Below, in pieces: positions 33,211 to 43,246 of a stretch of DNA of 64,000 bases. The notes beneath the pieces were generated by a model that ran no database searches, had not been told where the DNA came from, and was given only the letters and a program-made list of their open reading frames with translations. A program made the translations under genes and the position numbers. Where the stretch lies: contig NZ_NUZU01000039.1 of the NCBI RefSeq assembly GCF_002567005.1, forward strand, positions 124,001 through 188,000, given 5' to 3'. The stretch is from Bacillus sp. AFS073361. Lineage in GTDB: Bacteria > Bacillota > Bacilli > Bacillales > Cytobacillaceae. Positions within the stretch are counted from its first letter, which is position 1. The number at the start of each line of letters is the position of its first letter.

Positions 33211-34398
33211 CTTTGCCACAACGTCCTCTCGTAAGCCAGATTGCTTCTTTCTTTCCATGAATATAACTAAGACGATGGCCGCTAGGAGAAAAAGACTCGC
33301 AATCCGAAAAATGGATGCTGTACTAACAAATTGGGCTGTCACACCAAAAATAATCCCGCTTAAACCCAAGCCCAAATCAATGGATGAGAAAATCATCCCG
33401 TTCGCCACACCTCGTCGATGAGATGGGGTCATGAGTAATGCCCAAGATTGCAGTGTAGGTATCAAGCAGCCAAAACCTAAACCAAATAAGGCACCCGAGA
33501 TGGCGATAAGCAAGTTGGAATGGGCAAATGAAAGGACCCACATCCCAACAAACGTAGAGAAAGTACAGAACAAAACAAGACCGATGGGACCTTTTTCATC
33601 AAACCATCTCCCGGCAAATGGTCTTCCCAATGTTGCCAATATCGCGTTGAAAATATAAAACAAAAAGATTTGTTCAATACCGCGCTCTACACCAAAAATA
33701 ACAATAAAAGTTACAACTGAACCATATCCTAAATTGATAATAATGGTGATAAAGGCTGGAAACAAGCTTGATTTTTCAACTGAAGAACCGATATATGAAA
33801 ACTTCAAATCTTCTTTACGTGTATTTATCACTGCTTGAGGAGTTTGATAGCGTACAGCTGTAAGCAGGATAATTGAAACAGCCCCTAATATCGCCGATAT
33901 AAAAATAAGATTTCCAAAAGTAGTCAAATTGTAAATGAAGATTCCTAGACTAGGAGCAATAATGTATGCAATGGTCATGGAGAGCCCGAAGTAACCCATC
34001 CCTTCCCCCAGCCGCGAATTGGGGATTGCATCTACCGCTGCGGTTCCATTAACTGTTGTTGACCACCCCCATGCAAGACCATGGAAGAAGCGGAATAACA
34101 GAAAAACCACAACAATCTGTGAAATAGGATAAAGAATTGTGACCAGGAAGAGCATCAAGGCTCCTATTATAACAAGCGACTTTCTTGGCTTATATTCAAG
34201 CAAAAAGCCGATAAATGGCCGGCTTATCACCGCGCCAATTGAAAATAATCCTGTCACTAAGCCAATCTCTAGCCCTGAAGCCCCTATTGATTTTATATAT
34301 GGCGGCAGAGTAGGAATGAGCATTTGAAATGACAAAAATACAAAAAGATTTCCCACCATGAGCATGATAAACGACTTCGTCCACAAACGCTCTTTCAA
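33187..34398 (-). CDS. MFS transporter
   Basis: 403 residues, 12 membrane helices; motif A-like FIGFLLEYKPRKS, and GRPFAGRWFDEKGP in the second half. Efflux-type major facilitator of unknown substrate. Start TTG 34398 with GGAGG 7 bases upstream. Monocistronic. Confidence 0.85.
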   Translation of the reverse strand: MKERLWTKSFIMLMVGNLFVFLSFQMLIPTLPPYIKSIGASGLEIGLVTGLFSIGAVISRPFIGFLLEYKPRKSLVIIGALMLFLVTILYPISQIVVVFLLFRFFHGLAWGWSTTVNGTAAVDAIPNSRLGEGMGYFGLSMTIAYIIAPSLGIFIYNLTTFGNLIFISAILGAVSIILLTAVRYQTPQAVINTRKEDLKFSYIGSSVEKSSLFPAFITIIINLGYGSVVTFIVIFGVERGIEQIFLFYIFNAILATLGRPFAGRWFDEKGPIGLVLFCTFSTFVGMWVLSFAHSNLLIAISGALFGLGFGCLIPTLQSWALLMTPSHRRGVANGMIFSSIDLGLGLSGIIFGVTAQFVSTASIFRIASLFLLAAIVLVIFMERKKQSGLREDVVAKKKVRTSF

Positions 34399-34593
34399 AC
34401 CGTCCCCTCCCTTCGTCCCAACAAGTTAATTCACATAATTATATTTACTTCGCATTACTAAATAATAGCACAGATACTGGAAAAAGAATACGAGCTTTCT
34501 GGAAAAACATTGAAACAAAAATCTTATCATTTATTTTGATTTCCGTTATCATTAACTAGAGTAAACATTGTCGAAATGGAGGTATTCTCATTG

Positions 34594-35550
34594 ATGAAAA
34601 AAATGGTTATCACTCGTAATATTGATTCAGCTCATATTTCGCAAATCAAAGATCTCATTCCAGATTGGGAATTGATTGTTGGCAAGGATAAGCAAATTTG
34701 GCAGGAACATGTTAAAGATGCGGAAATTATCGCTGGCTGGAGTAAGGGGTTGGATGAATACTGTCTGGACCCACAATCAAAACTTAAGTGGCTGCAATCA
34801 TGGAGTGCTGGTATTGATTATTTACCTCTTGAAGAATTAAATTCTAGAAATTTCTTCTTAACTAGTGCCAATGGCGTTCATGCCTATCCCATCTCCGAAA
34901 CAATTTTTGCATTGATGCTGGGATTAACACGCAAAATCCATACATACGTCAAAAATCAACAGATAAAAACTTGGCATCATGCAAATATGGGCCAAGAAAT
35001 CCACGAAAAAACAATCGGGATCATTGGAGTAGGAACCATTGGGGGAGAAACAGCAAAAATAGCGAAAGCCTTCGGCATGAAGGTACTTGGTGTCAGGCAC
35101 TCGGGAATGCCTGCGCACAATGTCGATGAAATGTATACTCCAAATCAATTAGGTGAATTGCTTCCTACTTGTGATTATGTAGTGGTTACGTCGCCTCTCA
35201 CAAAGGATACTTATCAAATGTTTGGTAGGGAACAATTTAAGCAAATGAAGGCTTCAGCATTTTTTATTAATATCGGCCGGGGTGAGATTGTGGTAGAAAA
35301 TGACCTGATTCAAGCTCTAACTGAAGGAACAATTGCAGGAGCTGGACTTGATGTGTTTGAAACAGAACCATTAAGCAATGAAAGTCCATTATGGGAGATG
35401 GAAAATGTGATTATTACCCCACACACATCTGGTTCAACCGAACATTATAATCAGCGGGTGATTGAAAATATCCTAATTCCTAACTTAAAGGCCTATCTTT
35501 CTGGTAAGGTTCCACCAATTAATCTTGTAGATTTTTCGAAAGGTTATTAA
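34594..35550 (+). CDS. D-2-hydroxyacid dehydrogenase family protein
   Basis: 318 residues. NAD-binding GIIGVGTIGGETAK; catalytic Arg in INIGRGEIVVEND, Glu in DVFETEPL, His in VIITPHTSGS. Oxidoreductase for a D-2-hydroxyacid/2-oxoacid pair; the substrate is unknown. GGAGG lies 11 bases before ATG 34594 and 8 before a TTG one codon earlier; an ATG at 34576 contains that site and is rejected. Divergent from the MFS gene. Confidence 0.88.
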   Translation: MKKMVITRNIDSAHISQIKDLIPDWELIVGKDKQIWQEHVKDAEIIAGWSKGLDEYCLDPQSKLKWLQSWSAGIDYLPLEELNSRNFFLTSANGVHAYPISETIFALMLGLTRKIHTYVKNQQIKTWHHANMGQEIHEKTIGIIGVGTIGGETAKIAKAFGMKVLGVRHSGMPAHNVDEMYTPNQLGELLPTCDYVVVTSPLTKDTYQMFGREQFKQMKASAFFINIGRGEIVVENDLIQALTEGTIAGAGLDVFETEPLSNESPLWEMENVIITPHTSGSTEHYNQRVIENILIPNLKAYLSGKVPPINLVDFSKGY

Positions 35551-35587
35551 CATGTAAAGACTCCCTTTTTCCCTCATTATCCATTAA

Positions 35588-35622
35588 AAAATTAGGGCGC
35601 CTCAACCTTGAGGCCCCCTTTC
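35588..35622. terminator. Bidirectional terminator between the dehydrogenase gene and rtcB
   Basis: GCCTCAA / TTGAGGC stem extended by GGGC / GCCC-type pairs, with T runs on both sides. Confidence 0.8.
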
Positions 35623-35630
35623 TTGTTCCA

Positions 35631-36857
35631 TTAATTTTTATATTTTCCAGGTGTGTACTTTTCACTGGCTTTAAAGTTATAGACTGGTTTAATAAAGCTG
35701 GCTATCTCCACGGTTTCTTCAACCTTTTCTAAAATTTCATTCATGGGCTTATAGGCCATTGGCGCCTCATCTAAGGTTTCCTCTGAAACAGACGTTGTCC
35801 AGACGCCCTCCATGGTTTTATGAAAATCATCCATATTGAGAGTTTTCATCGCTTTTGTCCGGCTCAAAACGCGGCCTGCTCCATGCGGTGCCGAGCAATT
35901 CCAGTCATCATTCCCTTTACCAACTGCCAAAATCGACCCGTCTCTCATATTAATTGGAATGATAAGACGCTCCCCTTTTTGTGCAGAAACTGCCCCTTTT
36001 CGTAAAATTAGGTTCTCGGTGTCAATATAATTGTGTACGGTATCGAAACGGTCCTGTTCCTCAAATCCCATGTTCTCCGTAATCGCTCTCGCAATCTCTT
36101 CGCGGTTTGCTTTTGCAAAAGCCTGCGCTAGCTTCATGTCATGCATATAGTTATGAAAATCCTCACCTTCCAAATACGCTAAATCATTTGGAATAACTGG
36201 ATTCTTTTCTTTATAACCCTGGATCATGGCTTGGATTTCTTTTTGGCGTCCTTCCGCCTTTAATTGGTCAATAAGTCCCGAAAGATCCTGTTGACGAAGT
36301 TTTGAGATAGCTACCTTTTGATAGTAGGTGGCTATCTTCGATCCTACATAACGGCTTCCAGTATGAATCGTTAAATAGTGGTATCCATCGGCATCAACAG
36401 AAACTTCTATAAAATGATTGCCGCCCCCTAGTGTCCCTAAGCTATAACGGCTTCGATTTTCACTTAAGATGTGCTCTGCACGGAATTCTTGAATGGCGGG
36501 AAAACTCGTGTTAATAAACCCGACAGTTTCATCTGAATGAATCTCCTGTCCACTTGGGACAAAGGTGCGGATTACTTGATCTAGTCTATTAAAATCCATC
36601 TTTTTATCCTGAAGCTTGACGGTTAATACGCCGCAGCCGACATCCACACCAACTAGATTAGGAACAACCTTATCCTTTAGTTGAATGGTCGTTCCAATGA
36701 CACAGCCTTTTCCCGCATGATAATCTGGCATAATACTAATCTTTGTATCCTTTAAAAACACTTGATTACAAAGCTCTTGGATTTGCTCTAGGGCTGTTTC
36801 TTGGGGATAGTTTGAAAATACCTTTGCTTCTGTTTGTGTACCGGTTACCTTAATCAC
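35631..36857 (-). CDS. rtcB: RtcB-family RNA-splicing ligase
   Basis: 408 residues. Metal-binding GVDVGCGVLTVKL, GGGNHFIEV, and the guanylylated His in APHGAGRVLSRTKA are all present. RtcB joins 2',3'-cyclic phosphate or 3'-phosphate ends to 5'-OH ends in RNA repair. Start GTG 36857 behind AAAGGAGGG. No archease or RtcA gene lies nearby. It is separated from the upstream GTPase gene by a terminator, so it is probably its own unit. Confidence 0.92.
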   Translation of the reverse strand: MIKVTGTQTEAKVFSNYPQETALEQIQELCNQVFLKDTKISIMPDYHAGKGCVIGTTIQLKDKVVPNLVGVDVGCGVLTVKLQDKKMDFNRLDQVIRTFVPSGQEIHSDETVGFINTSFPAIQEFRAEHILSENRSRYSLGTLGGGNHFIEVSVDADGYHYLTIHTGSRYVGSKIATYYQKVAISKLRQQDLSGLIDQLKAEGRQKEIQAMIQGYKEKNPVIPNDLAYLEGEDFHNYMHDMKLAQAFAKANREEIARAITENMGFEEQDRFDTVHNYIDTENLILRKGAVSAQKGERLIIPINMRDGSILAVGKGNDDWNCSAPHGAGRVLSRTKAMKTLNMDDFHKTMEGVWTTSVSEETLDEAPMAYKPMNEILEKVEETVEIASFIKPVYNFKASEKYTPGKYKN

Positions 36858-36949
36858 TTGTTTTCCCTCCTTTAAAGCAGATTACCAATAGGCTACCATC
36901 TAATGGGCATTCGGGCAACCGATTTTCGTACGACATTTTTTTCTATATA

Positions 36950-36979
36950 AATAAAGGAAGATGCCCTTTGACATCTTCC
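36950..36979 (-). terminator. Terminator of the TPR-GTPase gene
   Basis: Minus-strand stem GGAAGATG / CATCTTCC followed by TTTATTTAT. Confidence 0.8.
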
Positions 36980-36991
36980 TTCTTCAAATTA

Positions 36992-39745
36992 TTAATAAAC
37001 AGTTTGCATGCCTTTTCCGGCAACGGTCATCCACTCAAACTGACGCAATCTAACCTCAAACAGGGTTAATGGATCACGGAACATCTCTGGGTTGGCATTC
37101 ATATTCGAAAGCATTTCTTGGTTCGCCTGTATTCCAGCTTGCGCCTCTTCTGCTGATTGACTTAACAACTGCATTGGACTCTTGAAAAACAGGGTTACAT
37201 CGCGCTCAAGTGACTTTTCAAACAGTTCAAATTGCTGGAAAAACTGTTGATTCACTGCAGAGATAGCTTCACCATAATCTTCATTTTCCACAAATGCTTT
37301 GTACTTATTAAAAAGCAGCGCTTTATTTTGTGATATCGCCCCAAATAATTTCCCAGCGCTTTTCAGTATAAATTGCGATGGGGTTCTACGCAGCAGGATG
37401 TTAACAGTTTCCAACTGAAAGCGGCTTGTCATCCGGTCGGTGTCTCGGTGCCAATCGTCAATTACCTTAAAATCACAATCAAGCATGAGACGGTCTTCTC
37501 CATACATACGATTAAAACTTTCGCCAATTTCATTTAGAAAATCCTGACTCTGCACAAACTCCTCTTTGCACTCATCAATCCATTCTTGCAATAAGCGGTA
37601 ATATTTAGGCAGCACTGTCTGGTCTAAATACTCTTCTAGTTTTTTGTTCATCACTTCATTAAGCTCGATATGAATCTTGCTAAAATTACTATCTTCTTTG
37701 ATGAAGGCAGAACACTCTTGAAGCATTTTAGGAACCGCCTCTGAAATGTCTTTTGCAACCGTATTTTTGATGGCACGGTAAGACTGTACCACAGCTTTTG
37801 ATTTTTGAACTTCTGTATCCTTCAGTTGATTGATTGCACCCGTTAATTTCTGGAGCATTTCTTCATTCCAGCGGACTGATTCGATCAATTGATTTTCGAC
37901 ATCCACCCGTTTTTGCATCAGGCTGGCAATTGTTGTGCGAATATAGAACAATAGCTTTGCCAAACGTTTATCTTCCATATTTCTTGTATTTTTAATAGAA
38001 TGGATAAACTCCTGTAAGTCCTTTAACTGCTTGTGATTCTCATATTGCGATGAAAAGGCAAACACGGATGCATCCGGAATATACGATTGAATCCTCGCCC
38101 TTGTTTCATCAAAGACACTGATTGCATCTTGCTCATTTGCAATCGCGTCCATCTTACTGAGTAGAAAATGCACGGGAATGTCAGGTGCTAACTCTTGAAT
38201 TTTTGCAAGAACAGACCGTTCTTTATCTGTAAAAGGTGCATTTGCATCAAGTACGAAGAGAACCGTATCAGCCAATTGCAGATTCTTCAACACCTCATAA
38301 GAATCATTATAGTTTCCTTTTAATCCTGGAGTATCGATAAGTGTGACCTTATTTTCCTGCAGGAAGGCATTTGGACGCTTAAATTCAATGATAGATTCCA
38401 TCGCGTTACGGCGGCGATCCATTCGTTCTTTGAAATCAGAAAGTCCGGATAAACTAGTAATCTCACGATCCGTAATTTCCGTGATTTCTTCATCTTCGGA
38501 GTCTTTAAACAAAACCAGTGAAGAAGTCGGGCTATCCTGCAGGTCTTCACCAAGAATTGCATTAACAAACGTCGATTTTCCGCTGCCGCTTAACCCGGTA
38601 ATAAGAAGATGCTGTGTGTCAAAATTCACTAATTGCTGAACAATCCATTTTACCCGATTATTCTCACCCATCTCATTGGCTTGGGCCCAATTCGTAATAG
38701 CATCAAAGAGTGTCAGGCACTCTTCAAGTTCATCCATATCTGTTTCGGTAATACTAATTAGTTTCTCAGCCTCATTAACAATTGACATACTTAAACTCGC
38801 CGGAAACAGTTCATTCCATGAAAGAACGGCTGCCGCTGAAAGGACAACATTCTTAGTGTCAGCGAGACGCAGCCAATTCGTTAGAAAATCTGGAATAAAA
38901 TCCTGGAGACTTTTTATGAAATACCTGCCATCGATAAAGCTGAAAAACGCTTCTTTATGAAGGCCTGAAAGCTCGGCCAAGTTGTCATCCCGATGAATAT
39001 CGAGGCTTAATAACAAATGATTCATTTCCCTAATCCAAGTAAAATAGGTTTCTTCATTGTCATAGCTGTCCCAAAGAGTGGAAATAAGCTGCTCGAATTT
39101 TCGTTGATCTAGACTAAACAGAAAATGGACAGCTTGGGAAAAATAACTCGGCGCATGATTTCGAGTTACACCCTTCTCCACATACGAAATGATGATATCA
39201 AACCACTCTAATGACCCGGTCCGAATGGCCTCGTTTACGGCCAGCTCAATGGCATGATTCCAATCTCGCTGTTCTTCAAAAAAGTTACGAGCTATTTCCG
39301 TCACGTTTGGATAATCTGGATTTGTATCAATGGTTTTTTTTATCACTGCTAGTGCGAGGTCTAACTTATCTCGCTCGATATACAACGAAAATAACTGTAA
39401 GGCAACTTCAGTCGTTAACGTAAGATTGTCACTTGTGATCGCACAATAAAGATCTTCTGCAGTTGATAACAGGCCTAACTGATAGTAAGCATCCGCTGTA
39501 TTTTTCTTTGCCCATGGTTCTAGCTCATTGATAATATTTTCCCATTTAAAAATGGCTGCTTCATAATCTTTGTGATGAAAATACACTTCTCCCTGAGCAA
39601 AGCGAATCGATGATAGATTCGGTAAATCCTTAGATGCTTCCTCTTGAAACAGTTCACCAAGGACCTCAATCGGATGAATATTTTCATGTTCATTGATGAA
39701 CATTTTATAATACGTTTTCAGTTTTAATTGCGTATCTAATGTCAT
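36992..39745 (-). CDS. TPR-containing dynamin-like GTPase
   Basis: 917 residues. The N-terminal ~370 residues are helical TPR-like repeats (RFAQGEVYFHHKDYEAAIFK). The GTPase domain has G1 GLSGSGKST near 382, G3 DTPG near 470 and G4 LSKMD near 528. The remaining ~330 residues are helical, like the middle/effector part of bacterial dynamins; no clear transmembrane paddle is seen. Start ATG 39745 behind GGAGGG, with eleven upstream codons rejected. The family is thought to remodel or protect membranes; the TPR fusion suggests a protein partner. Stand-alone gene. Confidence 0.8.
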   Translation of the reverse strand: MTLDTQLKLKTYYKMFINEHENIHPIEVLGELFQEEASKDLPNLSSIRFAQGEVYFHHKDYEAAIFKWENIINELEPWAKKNTADAYYQLGLLSTAEDLYCAITSDNLTLTTEVALQLFSLYIERDKLDLALAVIKKTIDTNPDYPNVTEIARNFFEEQRDWNHAIELAVNEAIRTGSLEWFDIIISYVEKGVTRNHAPSYFSQAVHFLFSLDQRKFEQLISTLWDSYDNEETYFTWIREMNHLLLSLDIHRDDNLAELSGLHKEAFFSFIDGRYFIKSLQDFIPDFLTNWLRLADTKNVVLSAAAVLSWNELFPASLSMSIVNEAEKLISITETDMDELEECLTLFDAITNWAQANEMGENNRVKWIVQQLVNFDTQHLLITGLSGSGKSTFVNAILGEDLQDSPTSSLVLFKDSEDEEITEITDREITSLSGLSDFKERMDRRRNAMESIIEFKRPNAFLQENKVTLIDTPGLKGNYNDSYEVLKNLQLADTVLFVLDANAPFTDKERSVLAKIQELAPDIPVHFLLSKMDAIANEQDAISVFDETRARIQSYIPDASVFAFSSQYENHKQLKDLQEFIHSIKNTRNMEDKRLAKLLFYIRTTIASLMQKRVDVENQLIESVRWNEEMLQKLTGAINQLKDTEVQKSKAVVQSYRAIKNTVAKDISEAVPKMLQECSAFIKEDSNFSKIHIELNEVMNKKLEEYLDQTVLPKYYRLLQEWIDECKEEFVQSQDFLNEIGESFNRMYGEDRLMLDCDFKVIDDWHRDTDRMTSRFQLETVNILLRRTPSQFILKSAGKLFGAISQNKALLFNKYKAFVENEDYGEAISAVNQQFFQQFELFEKSLERDVTLFFKSPMQLLSQSAEEAQAGIQANQEMLSNMNANPEMFRDPLTLFEVRLRQFEWMTVAGKGMQTVY

Positions 39746-40097
39746 ATCTTTCCCTCCAATTACAACACTCTCTGTCATTCATATGGAAAAGAGCCATAAT
39801 TATTCTCTATACTATTCGACGGATTATCTGATTTTAAGTCTCAATTATTACGATTCTACCAGAGCAATTTATTAAAAGGATTTCAGTTGTGTTTCATTTT
39901 GGAGACAAAGTAGAACTTATTACATATTTTTCAGGACATACCGACCTTAACTGGATAATAATTGAAAATCGCGAAAATTTCATGATACTTATTACATATT
40001 TTTAGGAAGTTATTACATATTTCTGGACTCTTATTACATATTTAACGAAATTTACGACATTTACTGGATAATAATAGGAGATAGCCGGATAAATGAA
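39746..40097. repeat. Intergenic tract with four TTATTACATATTT repeats
   Basis: About 350 bp without a gene. The 13-mer TTATTACATATTT occurs exactly at 39917, 39989, 40010 and 40031, and CTGGATAATAAT occurs at 39952 and 40064. Spacing is irregular (72, 21, 21). No ORF is seen. Confidence 0.8.
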
Positions 40098-40135
40098 GCA
40101 AAAAATAAGCCTGCCAAAGATGAATGGCAGGCTTA
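40098..40135 (-). terminator. Terminator of the AidB-like gene
   Basis: Minus-strand stem TAAGCCTGCCA / TGGCAGGCTTA followed by a TTTTTT tract. Confidence 0.88.
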
Positions 40136-40148
40136 CTAGAAGTCATTC

Positions 40149-41828
40149 TCATCCAACAGACACAGTCTTCTCACTCTTTGCATTCAAGACAATCTCAGAA
40201 AAATAATTCACTGTTTTCATTTCTGCATTGAACAAGTAGGAGGATTTCCATGTTTCCTCTAGAAAAATCTCCATTACCTTGACTGAGCGCGGATCACCGC
40301 TTGCTGCCTGCTCAAGCGCCACGATACTTTCAAAAATTTTCACCATAAGTTCGGCCGCCTTTTTCGAATGAAAAGTCTTTTGATCAGCCGATGCCGTCCG
40401 TAAAGATTTTGATAAGTTCTGTAACTGAATCAACTTATTTTCTACTAAATACGTCCATTCAGATGGCAAATGGGCGACACCTCGTAGACGCTGGCTCATC
40501 TCATCTAAAAACAGTTCATCCGCTTTGAACTTCTCCATTAAACGCAGAACCTCTAACCCGAGAATATTGGCCGTCCCTTCCCAGACAGTTAGGACTTGGG
40601 CATCTCGTAACAATCTTGGAGTCACAAAATCTTCGATATAGCCATTGCCTCCGTGCATTTCGATTGCTTCATGCGAAAAGTGAATCGCTTGTTCTGCCGT
40701 TTCTTTTTTCAATAAAGCAATATAGAGGCGATGAAGAATGGCTTCTTTCTGACTAGCTTGATTGTTCAGGACCCGTTCAAATAAAGGAAGATACGTGAAA
40801 ACGGTGCGTGTTTCAATTTCCAACTTTACAGTGAGCCTTGTCAGTGTATCCTTAACCATTGGATAGGTAGCGAGTTTACTGCCGAACGCATCCCTTCTAA
40901 GAGCATATTCCTTAGCTTCATGATAGGCCCTCCTCATAATTCCTAATGAGGCAACGGCATTGCACACTCTTGAGAGATTAAGAGCTTCCATCATATAGTA
41001 GAAACCCTTCGAAGGATCTCCCACCACAAAAGCATTGGCACCATCGAATTCCACTTCAGCCGAAGGGACAGCTCTGACTCCGAGTTTATCCTTTAAGCGG
41101 CGAATCCGGATTCCATTTAGCCTGCCATCCTGATCCCGCCATGGTACGGCAAATAAAGTCAGCCCTTTCGTCCCAGATGGCGCGCCTTCTTTTCGTGCTA
41201 AGACCATCGCCACTCCGCACATACCGGCATTGGAGGCAAAGTACTTTTCACCATAAAGCTTGAAATGCTCTCCATGTTCCACAGCTCTCGTCTCATTCGC
41301 TCCGACATCTGAGCCCCCCTGACGCTCTGTAAGGAATGTCGCTCCCTCATAGAGTGGAACTTCTCCTGTTGAGAGGACATGCGGCAAAAACCGTTCCTTC
41401 ATTTCTTCAGATGCATACTGGTTTAGTAAATAAGCGGTGGCCATCGACAATGTGACTGGACAGTAAAACCCTGGTTCTGTTTGTGAGAGCAGATAGCCTT
41501 GGGCATAGGAATAAATATAATTCCCCTTCTCACCGAGTGAGGGGATTTCTTTATGAACAAAGCCGACAATTCCGGTATTATAGGTATCCTCCACCGTTCT
41601 ACGATAACCTTCATTCACCCATACTTCAGAAATATCTTCACCATAAGCATCGTATTTATTTAAGCGCGGCTGTCCTTCCCGGTCCGTAAACCTAGCCCGT
41701 GAATCAATATCTGTGGCACATTTCTCACCGAAGGCAGTCAACTCCTTGTCTGCATACTCGAAAAAGGATGGATCGAGTAACTCTTTAAGCAAGACTTGAA
41801 ACGCCAAATCCTCTTTATAAAAATTCAA
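40149..41828 (-). CDS. AidB/FadE-like acyl-CoA dehydrogenase
   Basis: About 559 residues, longer than classical acyl-CoA dehydrogenases. Motifs: ATFLTERQGGSDVGANET (FAD binding) and EMHGGNGYIEDFVTPRLLRDAQVLTVWEGTAN-type C-terminal segment, as in AidB. The extra C-terminal helical domain (about 430-559) also fits AidB. It may act on acyl-CoA or, like AidB, bind DNA; sequence does not decide. Start TTG 41828 with GAGGGTG 9 bases upstream; a TTG 11 codons earlier is the alternative. Monocistronic. Confidence 0.82.
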   Translation of the reverse strand: MNFYKEDLAFQVLLKELLDPSFFEYADKELTAFGEKCATDIDSRARFTDREGQPRLNKYDAYGEDISEVWVNEGYRRTVEDTYNTGIVGFVHKEIPSLGEKGNYIYSYAQGYLLSQTEPGFYCPVTLSMATAYLLNQYASEEMKERFLPHVLSTGEVPLYEGATFLTERQGGSDVGANETRAVEHGEHFKLYGEKYFASNAGMCGVAMVLARKEGAPSGTKGLTLFAVPWRDQDGRLNGIRIRRLKDKLGVRAVPSAEVEFDGANAFVVGDPSKGFYYMMEALNLSRVCNAVASLGIMRRAYHEAKEYALRRDAFGSKLATYPMVKDTLTRLTVKLEIETRTVFTYLPLFERVLNNQASQKEAILHRLYIALLKKETAEQAIHFSHEAIEMHGGNGYIEDFVTPRLLRDAQVLTVWEGTANILGLEVLRLMEKFKADELFLDEMSQRLRGVAHLPSEWTYLVENKLIQLQNLSKSLRTASADQKTFHSKKAAELMVKIFESIVALEQAASGDPRSVKVMEIFLEETWKSSYLFNAEMKTVNYFSEIVLNAKSEKTVSVG

Positions 41829-41982
41829 CTTGGATAACACCCTCTTTTTCAGAATAATCAATAAATTTAGTATATCACTTTCTTATCCTGATAAAAATAA
41901 ATTTTGGTTATTTTTAGACGTCTTTCCTTTTTATCTAAATACAACGTATAATTAGTTCAAATACATTAAGGGGAAATCTTCA

Positions 41983-42489
41983 TTGGAAAAAGAACAAGCA
42001 AGACTGTTAGCTGACTTTATGGAGAACTCAGCTTCCGCGGTCTATGAAATACAAAAACTTGAAACTTCGGGCGGCCGTTTGCTGAAGTTTCATCAATGGA
42101 CAAACGGGAAGCCTACACTCGCCGCTTTTGAGATTACAAAGCCGGATAGTGATACTGGCTATTACTTTGTATTCATTGATTGGCATCAAAATGACAACTA
42201 TTATTTAGTCGTTTATGCACATGATCGTTCAACGACCTGTGCAGAGATACGGCAAATTCAAGAAATAGACGGAGCACCACATCTCATCTGGACATATAAG
42301 CCTTTTAAACGGGACGGAAAAAATGATCAAAGAAAAGCTTATTTCAAGCAAATGTTTGGCTCAACAACCATACAAATTAAACTGCCCTCCTCGGCCCTTG
42401 AGGTGGAAAAATTTCTAGGACAAGTATTTAAACTGTGCCAAAACCGGCTAATGGCGGACCGGATTGTTGAAAAATTTAAGCTTGAATAA
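41983..42489 (+). CDS. Conserved hypothetical protein (168 aa)
   Basis: Not recognised. Soluble alpha/beta protein with a central YYFVFIDWHQNDNYYLVVYA strand pair and a helical C-terminus. Start TTG 41983 with AAGGGGA about 8 bases upstream. Stand-alone, convergent with the amino acid ABC operon. Confidence 0.7.
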   Translation: MEKEQARLLADFMENSASAVYEIQKLETSGGRLLKFHQWTNGKPTLAAFEITKPDSDTGYYFVFIDWHQNDNYYLVVYAHDRSTTCAEIRQIQEIDGAPHLIWTYKPFKRDGKNDQRKAYFKQMFGSTTIQIKLPSSALEVEKFLGQVFKLCQNRLMADRIVEKFKLE

Positions 42490-42493
42490 ACGA

Positions 42494-42518
42494 AGAAAAA
42501 GGAGGCCTCAGCCTCCTT
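42494..42518 (-). terminator. Terminator of the polar amino acid ABC operon
   Basis: Minus-strand stem AAGGAGGC / GCCTCCTT with a 4-base loop, followed by TTTCTTCG; it may also stop the convergent gene. Confidence 0.75.
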
Positions 42519-42523
42519 ATATG

Positions 42524-43246
42524 TTATAAAACTTTACTTAAAAAAGCCTTTGTCCGTTCTTCTTTCGGATGATCAAATAATTCACTTGGAATATTCTCTT
42601 CGATAACTAACCCGCCATCCATAAAAATAACGCGGTCGCCTACTTCTTTCGCGAAGCCCATTTCATGAGTCACGACTACCATCGTCATCCCTTCTTTTGC
42701 AAGGTCCTTCATAACCTCTAGTACCTCACCGACCATTTCAGGGTCCAGCGCTGACGTCGGTTCATCAAAAAGCATGATTTTCGGCTCCATTGCCAGCGCC
42801 CTTGCAATCGCAACCCGCTGCTTTTGTCCGCCTGATAAGGAATCAGGAAAGGCTTCGGCCTTATCCTCTAAACCGACTTTACGTAAAAGCTCTAACCCCT
42901 TAGCTTTGGCCTGATCCTTAGGAATATTTCTTACTTTCATCGGTGCAAGCATAATATTTTCAATCACGGTTTTATGCGGGAATAGATTGAATTGCTGAAA
43001 AACCATTCCCACTTCTGTCCGTACTTTATTAATATCGGTATTCTTGTCAGTCAAGTCGACACCTTCAATATAAACATGCCCCCCAGTAATGGTTTCTAGC
43101 ATGTTAATGCAGCGAAGGAATGTCGATTTCCCGGAACCTGAAGGACCAATGACCACAACTACCTCTTTATTTTTAACTGTAACGTTAATGTCCTTGAGAA
43201 CCTCATTTTTACCAAAGGATTTTTTTAAATTCTTTACCTGGATCAT
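42524..43246 (-). CDS. Polar amino acid ABC transporter ATPase (GlnQ-type)
   Basis: 240 residues. Walker [10 protein letters not shown], signature [15 protein letters not shown], Walker [15 protein letters not shown]. It overlaps the permease stop by 4 bp. Energises uptake of a polar amino acid; glutamine, cystine or arginine relatives cannot be separated by eye. Confidence 0.92.
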   Translation of the reverse strand: MIQVKNLKKSFGKNEVLKDINVTVKNKEVVVVIGPSGSGKSTFLRCINMLETITGGHVYIEGVDLTDKNTDINKVRTEVGMVFQQFNLFPHKTVIENIMLAPMKVRNIPKDQAKAKGLELLRKVGLEDKAEAFPDSLSGGQKQRVAIARALAMEPKIMLFDEPTSALDPEMVGEVLEVMKDLAKEGMTMVVVTHEMGFAKEVGDRVIFMDGGLVIEENIPSELFDHPKEERTKAFLSKVL

